Of a stretch of DNA of 64,000 bases, positions 34,913 to 43,971 are shown one piece after another. Position 1 is the first letter of the stretch. The number at the start of each line of letters is the position of its first letter. The stretch lies in contig UQLB01000003.1 of NCBI GenBank assembly GCA_900541725.1, forward strand, positions 58,013 through 122,012. Reading direction: 5' to 3'. A program made the position numbers and the translations under genes. Origin of the DNA: an uncultured Collinsella sp. GTDB lineage: Bacteria > Actinomycetota > Coriobacteriia > Coriobacteriales > Coriobacteriaceae. The notes under the pieces are model-generated. The model saw nothing but the letters and a program-made list of their open reading frames with translations. It was not told the DNA's origin and did not search any database.

Positions 34913-36394
34913 TTACAGCTCCAACGCCTCGGCGACTTCGGCTGCGCAGGCCAGGGCATCGGCCATGGCATTCACAACGAGCGAGCTGCCGTTGCGGGCA
35001 TCACCCGCCACATACACCGGCGCGGCATCCGCGGCGACACCCTCCGTGCGAGCCGCGAGGTGCGAGCCCTCGGCAGCCATCACCGGCAGCGGACGACCAG
35101 CGGTAGCAACAGGCACGCTCACCGCATCGAACACGCCATGCTCGGGACCCGTAAAGCCGCATGCGATGAGCACCAGCTGCGCCGGCACCTCGTGCTCGGA
35201 GCCCGCGATGCGCTCCGGCTTCCCCGCCGACCAGTCCAGGTCGACCACGCGCAGACCAGCAGCCGCGCCCTTCTTGTCCAGCAGCACCTCGAGCGTATCC
35301 ACGCCCCAGGCACGCATCTCGCCACCCATGGCAACGATGGCCTCCTGCTGGCCGTAGTCGGTCTTCTTCACGTTGGGCCACTGCGGCCAGGGGTTGCTCG
35401 CCGCGCGCTTATCGGGCGCCGCCGGCAAGAACTCAAACTGGCGCACGCTGCGCGCACCCTGGCGCACCGCGGTACCCACGCAGTCGTTGCCGGTATCACC
35501 GCCGCCAATGACCACGACATCCAAACCACGCGCGTCAATGGCAGGCTCGCCGCCGTCGAGCACCGAGACGGTCGAGGCCGTCAGATAGTCCACAGCGTAC
35601 ACCACGCCCGGAGCGTCAATGTTCGCAGCCGAAAGGCCACGCGGAGCACGGGCGCCGGCAGCCACCACGACGGCATCAAAGTCGTCGAGCTTGGCGGCAA
35701 CCTTGGGATCGCTTACGTCGGCGTTCAGCTCAAAGACAATGCCCAGCTCACGCATGAGTGCCACGCGGCGCTCGACCACGGACTTCTCGAGCTTCATGTT
35801 GGGGATGCCGTACATGAGCAGGCCGCCCGGACGGTCGTCGCGCTCAAACACCGTCACGCGGGCGCCGCGGCGGGCGAGCTCCCACGCGGCTACCAGGCCA
35901 GCAGGGCCGGAGCCCACCACGGCAACCGTGGGCGCGCCCTCCCCCGCTGGCTCAAAGCGGCGCGGGCCGCCGTTGGCCCACTCGTGGTCGCTGATCGCAC
36001 GCTCGTTGTCGTGAATCGTCGTGGGCTGGCCGTCGACCGAGCCCAAGTTGCACGCGGCCTCGCACAGCGCCGGGCACACGCGGCTCGTGAACTCGGGCAT
36101 GGGTGAGGTGAGCGACAGACGCTCGGCCGCCTCGTCCCAGCGGCCGCGATACACCAGCTCATTCCACTCGGGAATCAGGTTGTGCAGCGGGCAGCCGCTC
36201 GGACGCGCCTTGCCAAAGCTCGCGCCCATCTGGCAAAACGCCACGCCGCACATCATGCAGCGGCTCGCCTGAGCACGTCGTGCGTCATCGTCGAGCTCCA
36301 CGTACAGCGGATCGAAATCGCGGCTGCGCTCCTCCACAGGGCGAAGCTCGTGGGCCACGCGATCGATATCAAGAAAAGCACCGGGCTTACCCAT
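34913..36394 (-). CDS. gltD: Glutamate synthase small (beta) subunit
   Basis: 493 residues. N-terminal [4Fe-4S] cysteines (SRCMMCGVAFC, CPLHNLIPEWN, CPALCEAAC), FAD site VVGSGPAGLVAAWELA, GMLxxGIP-like LLMYGIPNMKLEK, NADPH site VIGGGDTGNDCVGTA, and the second FAD motif VYVAGDARNGSSLVV. GltD takes electrons from NADPH and passes them to GltB. Its ATG follows the gltB stop by 3 nt with SD AAGGAGG inside the end of gltB, so the two are translationally linked. Confidence 0.95.
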   Translation of the reverse strand: MGKPGAFLDIDRVAHELRPVEERSRDFDPLYVELDDDARRAQASRCMMCGVAFCQMGASFGKARPSGCPLHNLIPEWNELVYRGRWDEAAERLSLTSPMPEFTSRVCPALCEAACNLGSVDGQPTTIHDNERAISDHEWANGGPRRFEPAGEGAPTVAVVGSGPAGLVAAWELARRGARVTVFERDDRPGGLLMYGIPNMKLEKSVVERRVALMRELGIVFELNADVSDPKVAAKLDDFDAVVVAAGARAPRGLSAANIDAPGVVYAVDYLTASTVSVLDGGEPAIDARGLDVVVIGGGDTGNDCVGTAVRQGARSVRQFEFLPAAPDKRAASNPWPQWPNVKKTDYGQQEAIVAMGGEMRAWGVDTLEVLLDKKGAAAGLRVVDLDWSAGKPERIAGSEHEVPAQLVLIACGFTGPEHGVFDAVSVPVATAGRPLPVMAAEGSHLAARTEGVAADAAPVYVAGDARNGSSLVVNAMADALACAAEVAEALEL

Positions 36395-36399
36395 GGCAC

Positions 36400-39300
36400 T
36401 TACGCCTCCTTCTTGGTCGAAGCAACAGAGCTGGCAGCGGCGGTCGCAGCACCAGCCACAGCGCCACCCGCAACATCAAAGCGATCAACATCAGCAGCGT
36501 CGGCGCGACCGGTCACGATGTCAAACGCCAGCCCCTCGGCCTGCGCATGCGTCTTGCCCGCGCCCTCGGCGGCGGCGACAATCGCCAGCACGCGCTCGTA
36601 CTCGGTCGGGATGACCTTCACAAAATGCTTGCTCATCGAGTCAAAGCTGTAGAGCAGCTTAATGCCGCGCGGGCTCTGCGTCGCGTCCACGTGCTCCTGG
36701 ATAAGCTTGCGGATCTGCGCCAGCTCGTCGGCCGTCGGAGCCTTGAGCTCAACGCTCTCGTGGTTCACACGGGCATCGAGCGTGCCGTACTGGTCATAGA
36801 CATAGGCCACACCGCCTGTCATGCCGGCGGCGAAGTTCTGCCCGACCTCGCCCAAAATGAGCGCCAGGCCGCCCGTCATGTACTCGCAGCCATGGTTGCC
36901 GCAGCCCTCGACCACCACGGTGGCGCCGGAGTTGCGAACGCCAAAGCGCTGGCCGGCCAGGCCGTTAATGAAGCCACGGCCGCTCGTGGCGCCAAAGAAC
37001 GCCACGTTGCCCACGATGATGTTCTCGTCGAACTTGTAGGTCGCACGCGGGTTGGGGCGCACGGAGACCTCGCCGCCCGAAAGGCCCTTGCCAAAGTAGT
37101 CGTTGGCGTCGCCGCACACGTTGAGCGTCACACCGCGCGGCAGGAACGCGCCAAAGCTCTGACCGGCCGAGCCATCGCAATCGATGGTGATGGAACCGGC
37201 GGGCAGGCCCTCGGGATGCGCCTTGGTCACCGCGTTGCCCAGGATGGTGCCCACGCAGCGGTTGACGTTGGCGATATCGGCGCGGAAGCGAATCGGGCGC
37301 AGGTGCGCACGGGCATCGGCCGTATAGGGCACAAACAGCGTGGAGTCGAGCGTCTTGTCGAGCTCGCTGTCCGCAGCCATCTGGGGCAGGAAGTGACGGC
37401 CGTCGGCGCCCGGGATGTGGGCACCAAACTCACAGGTCGCGCTTGCCAGCACGGGCGACAGATCGAGCAGGTTGGCCTTGCGGTTGCCCGGGACCTCGAT
37501 CTGGCGCAGGCACTCGGGATGGCCGACCATCTCGTCGACGGTGCGGAAGCCCAGGCTCGCCATGACCTCGCGCAGCTGCTCGGCCACAAAGAGCATAAAG
37601 TGCTCGACGTGCTCGGGCTTGCCGCGGAAGCCGCGACGCAGGCGGCAGTTCTGCGTGGCGATGCCGGCCGGGCAGGTGTCCTGCTGACAGTCGCGCTGCA
37701 TGAGGCAGCCCATGGAGATGAGCGGCATGGTCGCAAAGCCAAACTCCTCGGCACCCAGCAGGCAGGCGACGGCGACGTCGGTACCGTCCATGAGCTTGCC
37801 GTCGGCCTCGAGCACCACGCGCGAGCGCAGGCCGTTTTGCAGCAGCGTCTGCTGGGCCTCGGCAAGACCGAGCTCCAACGGCAGACCGGCGTGCCAGATG
37901 GAATCGCGCGCAGCGGCGCCGGAACCGCCGTTGTGGCCGCTGATCAAGATCTTGTCGGCAGCACCCTTGGCCACACCGGTGGCGATGGTGCCGACGCCGG
38001 CCTCGCTGACCAGCTTGACCGACACGCGCGCGCCGGGGTTGGCGTTCTTAAGGTCAAAGATCAGCTCGGCCAGGTCCTCGATGGAGTAGATGTCGTGGTG
38101 CGGCGGAGGCGAGATCAGGCCGATGCCGGGCGTGGACTGACGGACCTCGGCGATCCAGGGGTAGACCTTCTTGCCGGGCAGGTGACCACCCTCGCCGGGC
38201 TTGGCGCCCTGGGCCATCTTGATCTGGATCTCGAAGGCGCTGCACAGGTAACGACTCGTCACGCCAAAGCGCGCGCTTGCCACCTGCTTGATCGCGGAGT
38301 TCTTGGAGTCGCCGTTGGCCAGCGGGGTCTCGCGGCGAGGGTCCTCGCCGCCCTCGCCGGAGTTGGAGCGGCCGTGCAGGCGATTCATGGCGATGGCCAT
38401 GCACTCGTGCGCCTCTTTGCTGATGGAGCCGTACGACATGGCTCCGGTGTTAAAGCGGCGGACGATGTTGAGCGCGGGCTCGACCTCGTCGATCGACACC
38501 GGGGTGCGGCCGCTGTCGTCAAAGTCCAGCAGGTCGCGCAGGCGCACGGCGCGGCCGGTGCGGTGCAGGCGGGCGCTGTACTCCTTAAAGGTGTCGTAGC
38601 TGTCCTCGCGGCAGGCGGTCTGCAGCAGGTAGACGGTCTGCGGGTCGATAAGGTGATCCTCGCCGCCGAGCGGACGCCACTTGGTCAGACCCAGCGTAGG
38701 CAGCTGCTCAGGCGCGGGGCTCTTAAGGATGGCGAGCGCGGCGTCGTAGCGCTCGTTCTGCTCGCGCTCGACGTCCTCGACACCCATGCCGCCCACGCGG
38801 CTCACCGTGCCGGCAAAGTACTCGTTGACGAACTCGGTGGTAAAGCCCACGGCCTCGAAGATCTGCGCGGAGTGGTAGCTCTGCACCGTAGAGATGCCCA
38901 TCTTGGACATGATGGAGACGATGCCTGCGGTCGCTGCCTTGTTGTAGTTGTCGATGCCCTGCTCGGCCGTCACGTCCAGGTCGCCGTGTGCCGCCAGATC
39001 GCGGATGCACGCATGCGCGTTGTACGGATAGATGCCGCTCGCGGAGTAGCCCACCAGCGCCGCGAAGTCGTGCGGGGACACGGCGTCGCCGCACTCCACC
39101 ACGATGTCGGCAAAGGTGCGCACGCCGGCGCGGATCAGGTGGTTATGGACGCAGCCCACGGCGAGCAGCGACGGCACGGGCACTTCGCCCGCGGCAGCGC
39201 GGTCGCTCAGCACCACGATGTTCACGCCATCGCGGACCGCGGCCTCAACGTCCTCGGCAAGCTGCTTGAGCGCGGCCTGCAGCGCGCCCTCGCCCGCATC

Positions 39301-41100
39301 GCGGCGGTACACGGCACGGAAGCGACGAGTCTTAAAGCCCACGCGGTCGATGGCGCAGATGCGGTCGAACTCTTCCTCGTTGAGCAGCGGGCGCTCCAGG
39401 CGCACCAGCTGGCAGGCCGTACGGGAGTCCTCGAGCAGGTTGCCGTGGTTGCCCAGGTAGAGCGTGGTCGAAGTCACCATATGCTCGCGCAGGGCGTCGA
39501 TCGGCGGGTTCGTGACCTGGGCGAACAACTGATAGAAGTAGTCAAAGAACGAGCGCGTCTTCTTGGACAGGCAGGCCAGCGGCGCATCGATGCCCATCGA
39601 AGCGAGCGGGGCCTTGCCCTGCTGGGCCATGGGGCGCACGACCTCATCGACATCGTCCCAGTGATAGCCGAGCTTGGCCATGCGCACGGCGGCGGGCACC
39701 TCGGCGTCCTCGGCCGGCGTTACCGCGGCGGGCTTGTCGAGCGCGTCGACGGTCAGCGTCTCCTCGGCGATCCAATCGCGATAGGGCTTTTCCTTGGCGT
39801 AACGGGCGCGCAGCTCGTCGTTGTAGATCACGCGGCCGCGGGCAAAGTCGACCTCGAGCATCTGGCCCGGTCCCAGGCAGCCGCTCGTCAGGATGTTCTC
39901 GGGACGCACCTCGATGGTGCCCACCTCGCTCGCCAGCATAAAGCGGCCGTCACGCGTCACGTAGTAGCGAGCCGGGCGCAGACCGTTACGGTCGAGGGCG
40001 GCACCCAGGGTGCGGCCGTCGGTAAAGGCAATGGCGGCAGGACCGTCCCACGGCTCCATGAGCATGGACTGGTAGGCGTCGTAGGCGCGGCGCTCCTCGC
40101 TCAGGCTGTCGTTGTGGTCCCACGGCTCGGGCAGCAGCATGGATGCGGCGCGCGTGAGCGGACGACCGTTCATGACCAGGAACTCGAGCACGTTGTCCAG
40201 AATCGCGGAATCGGAGCCCTCACGGTTGATGATGGGCATCACGCGCTCAAGATCGTGCTGCAGCACGGGGCTGTACAGGTTGGGTTCGCGGGCACGGATC
40301 CAGTTGACGTTGCCCTTGAGGGTGTTGATCTCGCCGTTGTGGATGATAAAGCGGTTGGGGTGTGCGCGCTCCCAGCTGGGCGTGGTGTTGGTGGAGTAGC
40401 GCGAGTGAACGAGCGCCACGGCCGTCTTGACGGCGGCGTCGTTGAGGTCGATGAAGAAGCGGCGCATCTGCGTGGCGACGAGCATGCCCTTGTACACGAT
40501 GGTGCGCGAACTCATGGAACAGACGTAGAAAATCTTGTCGCGCAAGGCGAACTCAGCGTCGGCCTTCTTCTCGATGGTGCGGCGGCACACGTACAGGCGG
40601 CGCTCGAAGGCATCGCCGGCGGGCGTGTCGTCCGGACGGCCCAGGAAGGCCTGCAGGATAGTGGGCATGCAGGCGCGGGCCGTCTCGCCCAGGTCGTGCG
40701 GGTCGACGGGCACCTCGCGCCAAAAGAGCAGCGGCACGCCGGCCTCGGCGCAGCCCTCCTCAAACACGCGACGGGCGTCCTCTACTCCCTTGTCGTCCTG
40801 CGGGAAGAACAGCATGGCCACGCCATAGTCGCCCTCTGCCGGCAGAATCTGACCGCACTTTTGAGCCTCTTTACGGAAAAAGTGATGCGGAACCTGGAAC
40901 AGGATGCCAGCGCCGTCGCCGGTGTTCTTCTCGAGTCCCGTACCACCGCGGTGCTCCAAGTTAACCAGAATGGACAGTGCATCGTCCAGAATCTGGTGAT
41001 GGCGCTCACCGTTGATATCGGCAAGCGCGCCGATGCCACATGCATCGTGGTCGAATTCGGGGCGATAAAGGCCCTGCTGCTGAGCGGAATCTGCCTGCAT
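36400..41100 (-). CDS. gltB: Glutamate synthase large (alpha) subunit
   Basis: 1566 residues. The N-terminal Ntn-type glutaminase domain has its catalytic Cys at HDACGIG (Cys21, exposed after removal of a ~20-residue propeptide), plus EHRGG. A central domain, an FMN domain (GEGGEDPRR, SAGxGxL-like GHNGGSGAAARDS), the 3Fe-4S cysteines (CLMQRDCQQDTCPAG) and a C-terminal GXGXG beta-helix (GGEVSVRP, GNVAFFGATSGRGFINGLAG) follow. It makes two glutamates from 2-oxoglutarate and glutamine. ATG 41100 has GGGGAGG 6 nt upstream. First gene of gltBD; divergent from mntH. Confidence 0.97.
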   Translation of the reverse strand: MQADSAQQQGLYRPEFDHDACGIGALADINGERHHQILDDALSILVNLEHRGGTGLEKNTGDGAGILFQVPHHFFRKEAQKCGQILPAEGDYGVAMLFFPQDDKGVEDARRVFEEGCAEAGVPLLFWREVPVDPHDLGETARACMPTILQAFLGRPDDTPAGDAFERRLYVCRRTIEKKADAEFALRDKIFYVCSMSSRTIVYKGMLVATQMRRFFIDLNDAAVKTAVALVHSRYSTNTTPSWERAHPNRFIIHNGEINTLKGNVNWIRAREPNLYSPVLQHDLERVMPIINREGSDSAILDNVLEFLVMNGRPLTRAASMLLPEPWDHNDSLSEERRAYDAYQSMLMEPWDGPAAIAFTDGRTLGAALDRNGLRPARYYVTRDGRFMLASEVGTIEVRPENILTSGCLGPGQMLEVDFARGRVIYNDELRARYAKEKPYRDWIAEETLTVDALDKPAAVTPAEDAEVPAAVRMAKLGYHWDDVDEVVRPMAQQGKAPLASMGIDAPLACLSKKTRSFFDYFYQLFAQVTNPPIDALREHMVTSTTLYLGNHGNLLEDSRTACQLVRLERPLLNEEEFDRICAIDRVGFKTRRFRAVYRRDAGEGALQAALKQLAEDVEAAVRDGVNIVVLSDRAAAGEVPVPSLLAVGCVHNHLIRAGVRTFADIVVECGDAVSPHDFAALVGYSASGIYPYNAHACIRDLAAHGDLDVTAEQGIDNYNKAATAGIVSIMSKMGISTVQSYHSAQIFEAVGFTTEFVNEYFAGTVSRVGGMGVEDVEREQNERYDAALAILKSPAPEQLPTLGLTKWRPLGGEDHLIDPQTVYLLQTACREDSYDTFKEYSARLHRTGRAVRLRDLLDFDDSGRTPVSIDEVEPALNIVRRFNTGAMSYGSISKEAHECMAIAMNRLHGRSNSGEGGEDPRRETPLANGDSKNSAIKQVASARFGVTSRYLCSAFEIQIKMAQGAKPGEGGHLPGKKVYPWIAEVRQSTPGIGLISPPPHHDIYSIEDLAELIFDLKNANPGARVSVKLVSEAGVGTIATGVAKGAADKILISGHNGGSGAAARDSIWHAGLPLELGLAEAQQTLLQNGLRSRVVLEADGKLMDGTDVAVACLLGAEEFGFATMPLISMGCLMQRDCQQDTCPAGIATQNCRLRRGFRGKPEHVEHFMLFVAEQLREVMASLGFRTVDEMVGHPECLRQIEVPGNRKANLLDLSPVLASATCEFGAHIPGADGRHFLPQMAADSELDKTLDSTLFVPYTADARAHLRPIRFRADIANVNRCVGTILGNAVTKAHPEGLPAGSITIDCDGSAGQSFGAFLPRGVTLNVCGDANDYFGKGLSGGEVSVRPNPRATYKFDENIIVGNVAFFGATSGRGFINGLAGQRFGVRNSGATVVVEGCGNHGCEYMTGGLALILGEVGQNFAAGMTGGVAYVYDQYGTLDARVNHESVELKAPTADELAQIRKLIQEHVDATQSPRGIKLLYSFDSMSKHFVKVIPTEYERVLAIVAAAEGAGKTHAQAEGLAFDIVTGRADAADVDRFDVAGGAVAGAATAAASSVASTKKEA

Positions 41101-41283
41101 CGCGATCCTCCCCTAGGTGTTAGACAGTCAGTTGACTAGGCATACTAGAAGCATCACCGGTCCGTTGTGTTTCCCGCCCGTTTCGAAACAATCGCGTAAC
41201 GCACGCCCTACGAGTGGACACCGCCGACCTCAAGGGCGACAACATAGGCCCCAAGTTCGGCCTGCAAACTCACCTCTTCAAAC

Positions 41284-41340
41284 ATCTCAATCTGTAACAG
41301 TAAGACCCAATTTCCATCCCTAGTTGTTACAGATCAAGAC
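41284..41340. repeat. 57-bp palindromic element, single copy
   Basis: Left arm ATCTCAATCTGTAACA, core with AGACCCAATTTCC, inverted right arm. It lies in the shared gltB/mntH divergent promoter region. The remaining 41101-41462 has no gene; an AT-rich segment at 41370-41415 with TTAG...GGTTAAC...AGCCTAA is a weak candidate DtxR/MntR-type site for mntH. Confidence 0.88.
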
Positions 41341-41462
41341 ATTTCGGCAATCCCCTTTCACCAGCCTATCCAAATACAACAATTTTGTTAGTCTTGGTTA
41401 ACTTTTTAGCCTAAAACAGGTATCCTTTGCGGCGTCAAACAAACGACACGCAGGAGCGCACC

Positions 41463-42719
41463 ATGCTCAACCATCTCAAACATCATTTTGGCTCCCGACG
41501 CACCGGTGGTCACGGAGGCCTAGACATTGCGCGGCATATCGGCCCCGGGCTGCTCGTGACCGTCGGCTTTATCGACCCGGGCAACTGGGCCTCCAATATG
41601 GCCGCGGGCTCGCAGTTTGGCTACGCGCTGCTGTGGATCGTCACGCTGTCCACGATTATGCTCATCGTGCTGCAGCACAACGCGGCGCACCTGGGTATCG
41701 CCACGGGCGCCTGCCTTGCCGAGGCCACGACACGTTACCTCCCCCGCTTCGTCGGGCGCACGGTGCTCGCCAGTGCCTATCTCGCGACCATCGCCACCGC
41801 CATGGCCGAGGTCCTGGGCGGCGCGATTGCCCTTCAAATGCTCTTTGGGCTGCCCGTGCGTGCGGGCTGCGTCATCGTGGCGGCAGTATCGATGGCGATG
41901 CTCATGACGAACTCCTACAAGCATGCCGAACGCTGGATCATCGCCTTCGTAGGCGTGGTAGGACTCTCGTTTTTGGCCGAGCTTGCACTAGTCAAGGTCG
42001 ACTGGCCGCAAGCCGCCGCAAGCTGGATCACGCCCAGTATGCCCACTGGCTCTGCCGCGATTATCGTGAGTGTCCTGGGTGCGGTCGTTATGCCACACAA
42101 CCTTTTTCTGCACTCCGAGGTCATCCAATCTATGCACTTCGAAGGCCAAGGCGAGCAGGTTATCGAAGAACGTCTGCGCTACGAGCTCTTCGACACGCTC
42201 TTTTCGATGGGCGTGGGCTGGGCAATCAACTCGGCCATGGTCATCCTGGCCGCAACGACCTTCTTTGCGCACGGCATTATCGTAGACGACCTCGCCGTCG
42301 CAGCGGCCACGCTCTCCCCCATCTTGGGCCCGGCAAGCTCAACTATCTTTGCGGTAGCGCTGCTGTTCGCGGGACTATCGAGCAGCGTGACGGCGGGCAT
42401 GGCGGCGGGCACCATCACCGCGGGCATGTTCGACGAGGAATACGACATCCACGACCGACACTCATCGATTGGGGTGGCGGCCTGTTTCGTCGGCGCAGTG
42501 ACGGCGTGCCTAGTCGTCCCAAATCCTTTTGAAGGTCTCATCTGGAGTCAGGCACTGCTGTCGCTTCAGCTGCCGATTACGGTCTTTGTGCTCATACGGC
42601 TCACCAGCTCACGCCGCGTCATGGGCAAATACGCCAACTCGCGTCCACTCAACGCGCTGCTTGTAGGGATCGGTGCCATCGTGACGATTCTCGATGTCGT
42701 GTTGTTGACAGGGATGTAA
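41463..42719 (+). CDS. mntH: NRAMP family Mn2+/Fe2+ transporter
   Basis: 418 residues with ~11 membrane spans. Both metal-binding signatures are present: GFIDPGNWASN (DPGN) in span 1 and VMPHNLFLHSE (MPHN) in span 6. NRAMP proteins take up divalent metals with protons across the inner membrane. ATG 41463 follows AGGAG by 6 nt; the open frame upstream to 41427 is in the promoter region. It is transcribed alone, divergent from gltB, and its 3' end runs into two 57-bp palindromes. Confidence 0.93.
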   Translation: MLNHLKHHFGSRRTGGHGGLDIARHIGPGLLVTVGFIDPGNWASNMAAGSQFGYALLWIVTLSTIMLIVLQHNAAHLGIATGACLAEATTRYLPRFVGRTVLASAYLATIATAMAEVLGGAIALQMLFGLPVRAGCVIVAAVSMAMLMTNSYKHAERWIIAFVGVVGLSFLAELALVKVDWPQAAASWITPSMPTGSAAIIVSVLGAVVMPHNLFLHSEVIQSMHFEGQGEQVIEERLRYELFDTLFSMGVGWAINSAMVILAATTFFAHGIIVDDLAVAAATLSPILGPASSTIFAVALLFAGLSSSVTAGMAAGTITAGMFDEEYDIHDRHSSIGVAACFVGAVTACLVVPNPFEGLIWSQALLSLQLPITVFVLIRLTSSRRVMGKYANSRPLNALLVGIGAIVTILDVVLLTGM

Positions 42720-42746
42720 TGGGGCGGGGCACCTACCCAGGCAAAC

Positions 42747-42883
42747 GTCTCGATCTGTAACATCTAGACCCGCTTTTGATGTCTAGATGTTACAGATCGA
42801 GATCATTCCGAGGGACAGCTCCGTTTGTCTCAATCTGTAACAAGTGGACCCAATTTCCACCGTTAGACGTTACAGATTAAGAC
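42747..42883. repeat. Two tandem 57-bp palindromic elements, 80-bp period
   Basis: Copies 42747-42803 and 42827-42883 with a 23-nt linker. In the first the palindrome extends into the core (ATCTAGA/TCTAGAT). They are between convergent mntH and rubredoxin genes. Confidence 0.92.
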
Positions 42884-42932
42884 AAAAGGTCGGCCGGACT
42901 CACAACAGACAGGATCGGCCAACAGCAACCGT

Positions 42933-42960
42933 GATCCCTTGGGGACGGAGGAAAAGGGTC
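42933..42960. repeat. Copy of the GGGGACGGAGGAAAA repeat
   Basis: GATCCCTTGGGGACGGAGGA followed by AAAGGGTC; third member of the family at 9072 and 15469. Its end forms the left side of the rubredoxin terminator. Confidence 0.65.
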
Positions 42961-42988
42961 CCGGCCGGGATATCCGACCGGGACCCTT
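42952..42988 (-). terminator. Terminator of the rubredoxin gene
   Basis: On the minus strand AAGGGTCCCGG pairs with CCGGGACCCTT and is followed by TTCCTCC. Confidence 0.7.
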
Positions 42989-43028
42989 GGACAGAGCTAT
43001 GTGTTGCCGTGAGCCGCGTGCCGACGAG

Positions 43029-43172
43029 CTACTCCTCGACGAGCTCAAACTGATCGGGACCGACGCCGCACACCGGGCACACGTAATCCTCGGGCAGCTC
43101 GGGCGTGTCGACCTCAACCTCGTAACCACAAACGATGCACACGAACTTATACGTCTTCTTCTCCTCAGTCAT
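43029..43172 (-). CDS. Rubredoxin
   Basis: 47 residues with the two CxxC iron knuckles FVCIVCGYEVEVD and YVCPVCGVGPDQFE. It is a one-electron cytoplasmic Fe carrier used by anaerobes for peroxide/superoxide reduction. The length is slightly short, and the usual GxxxxC spacing is kept. ATG 43172 follows GAGAGGAGA by 5 nt. Upstream, 43217-43244, is a good promoter. The flavin reductase next door suggests joint electron transfer; in clostridia the two domains can be fused. Confidence 0.93.
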   Translation of the reverse strand: MTEEKKTYKFVCIVCGYEVEVDTPELPEDYVCPVCGVGPDQFELVEE

Positions 43173-43216
43173 GATGTTCTCCTCTCGAACGCGACTGGTG
43201 ATGTACTTCATCTATT

Positions 43217-43244
43217 AGTATAGATTCTCAATAATATAATGCAA
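43217..43244 (-). promoter_or_regulatory. Rubredoxin promoter
   Basis: On the minus strand TTGCAT (43244-43239) and TATACT (43222-43217), spacer 16 nt, in a very AT-rich 60-nt stretch. Sequence between and around them (ATTATTGAGAATCTATA) loosely resembles a Fur/PerR box. Confidence 0.6.
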
Positions 43245-43261
43245 GTTTTTTTAAAACATTT

Positions 43262-43765
43262 CTAGCCTTGATACGAGGACGCCTTCGGAGGCGTCTTGCC
43301 CTTCAGGACCTTATGGTAGTAATCGTAGGTGAGCGGCGTCTCGTCGCTCAGGCGCTCGGCATCCTCGACCTCGCCGATAAACAGTAGATGCGTGCCCACA
43401 TCCACAGTGTCGATCAAACGGCAGCTAAACAGGGCCGCCGCGTGCTCGGGCACATAGGGCATGCCCAGAGCCGTCTCGCGGGTCTCGTATTTGGCAAACT
43501 TGTCATAATCGCTGCTGGTGCGGAACCCAAAGTTACCGATGTAGAGCATGTCGGCGGTCTGATCGATCACGGTCAGCGCGAACGCTTTGGCCGAAGCGAT
43601 GACGCCCGAGGTGACGTTGTTCTTGTTCACGGCAATCGAGATGCGCGGCGGGGCGGATGTCACCTGCACCGCCGTGTTGATGACGCAGCCGGCGCGCAGC
43701 CCGTCTGCAGCGGAGCTCACCACGTACAGGCCGCTCGGCATGGTAAAGAACGCAGTTTTGTCCAT
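43262..43765 (-). CDS. Flavin reductase family protein
   Basis: 167 residues, the single split-barrel FMN-binding domain of the FlaRed family: FFTMPSGLYVVSSA, a CVINTAVQVTSAPPRISIAV substrate/flavin loop, and GHLxxxGEV-like HLLFIGEVEDAE. It likely transfers electrons between NAD(P)H, FMN and a partner such as rubredoxin. ATG 43765 has GGGGAG 8 nt upstream; the longer open frame runs into the smpB terminator and is not coding. It is next to rubredoxin, but an independent promoter sits in between. Confidence 0.88.
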   Translation of the reverse strand: MDKTAFFTMPSGLYVVSSAADGLRAGCVINTAVQVTSAPPRISIAVNKNNVTSGVIASAKAFALTVIDQTADMLYIGNFGFRTSSDYDKFAKYETRETALGMPYVPEHAAALFSCRLIDTVDVGTHLLFIGEVEDAERLSDETPLTYDYYHKVLKGKTPPKASSYQG

Positions 43766-43816
43766 AACGATCACTCCCCTAACTCGGGTTGGAACCTCAT
43801 GGATGTATGTACCCAC

Positions 43817-43851
43817 AAAAAAGGCAGCGCCCAAAACGGACGCCGCCTTTG
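43817..43851 (-). terminator. Terminator of the TPR-smpB operon
   Basis: On the minus strand AAAGGCGGCG pairs with CGCTGCCTTT and six T residues follow. It lies in the leader of the flavin reductase gene. Confidence 0.8.
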
Positions 43852-43892
43852 AAACATATGTGTCAGAACAGTAAGAAAGATAAGACACCCGC

Positions 43893-43959
43893 AGTTGCGG
43901 TGAAATAGGGACTGAATAGCCCCTCAAACAGGCAAAACAGTCCGTATTCCACCGCAACT
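43893..43959. repeat. 67-bp palindromic element (AGTTGCGGTGAAATAGGGAC family)
   Basis: 21-nt arms (43893-43913, 43939-43959) with two mismatches around a 25-nt core. A second copy of identical total length is at 52940-53006. Confidence 0.88.
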
Positions 43960-43971
43960 TATGAAGGACGG

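Noticed and set aside
36280..41139. 1619-residue plus-strand open frame opposite gltB
   Set aside because: It is the antisense shadow of a complete, well-conserved gltB. Its composition (His/Arg/Ala-rich without domains) is typical of a GC-rich opposite strand.
32208..42883. 57-bp elements as ordinary terminators
   Set aside because: They lack T-runs, several lie in divergent promoter regions (19438, 41284), and arm mismatches such as A opposite C are tolerated, which does not fit RNA-stem selection.
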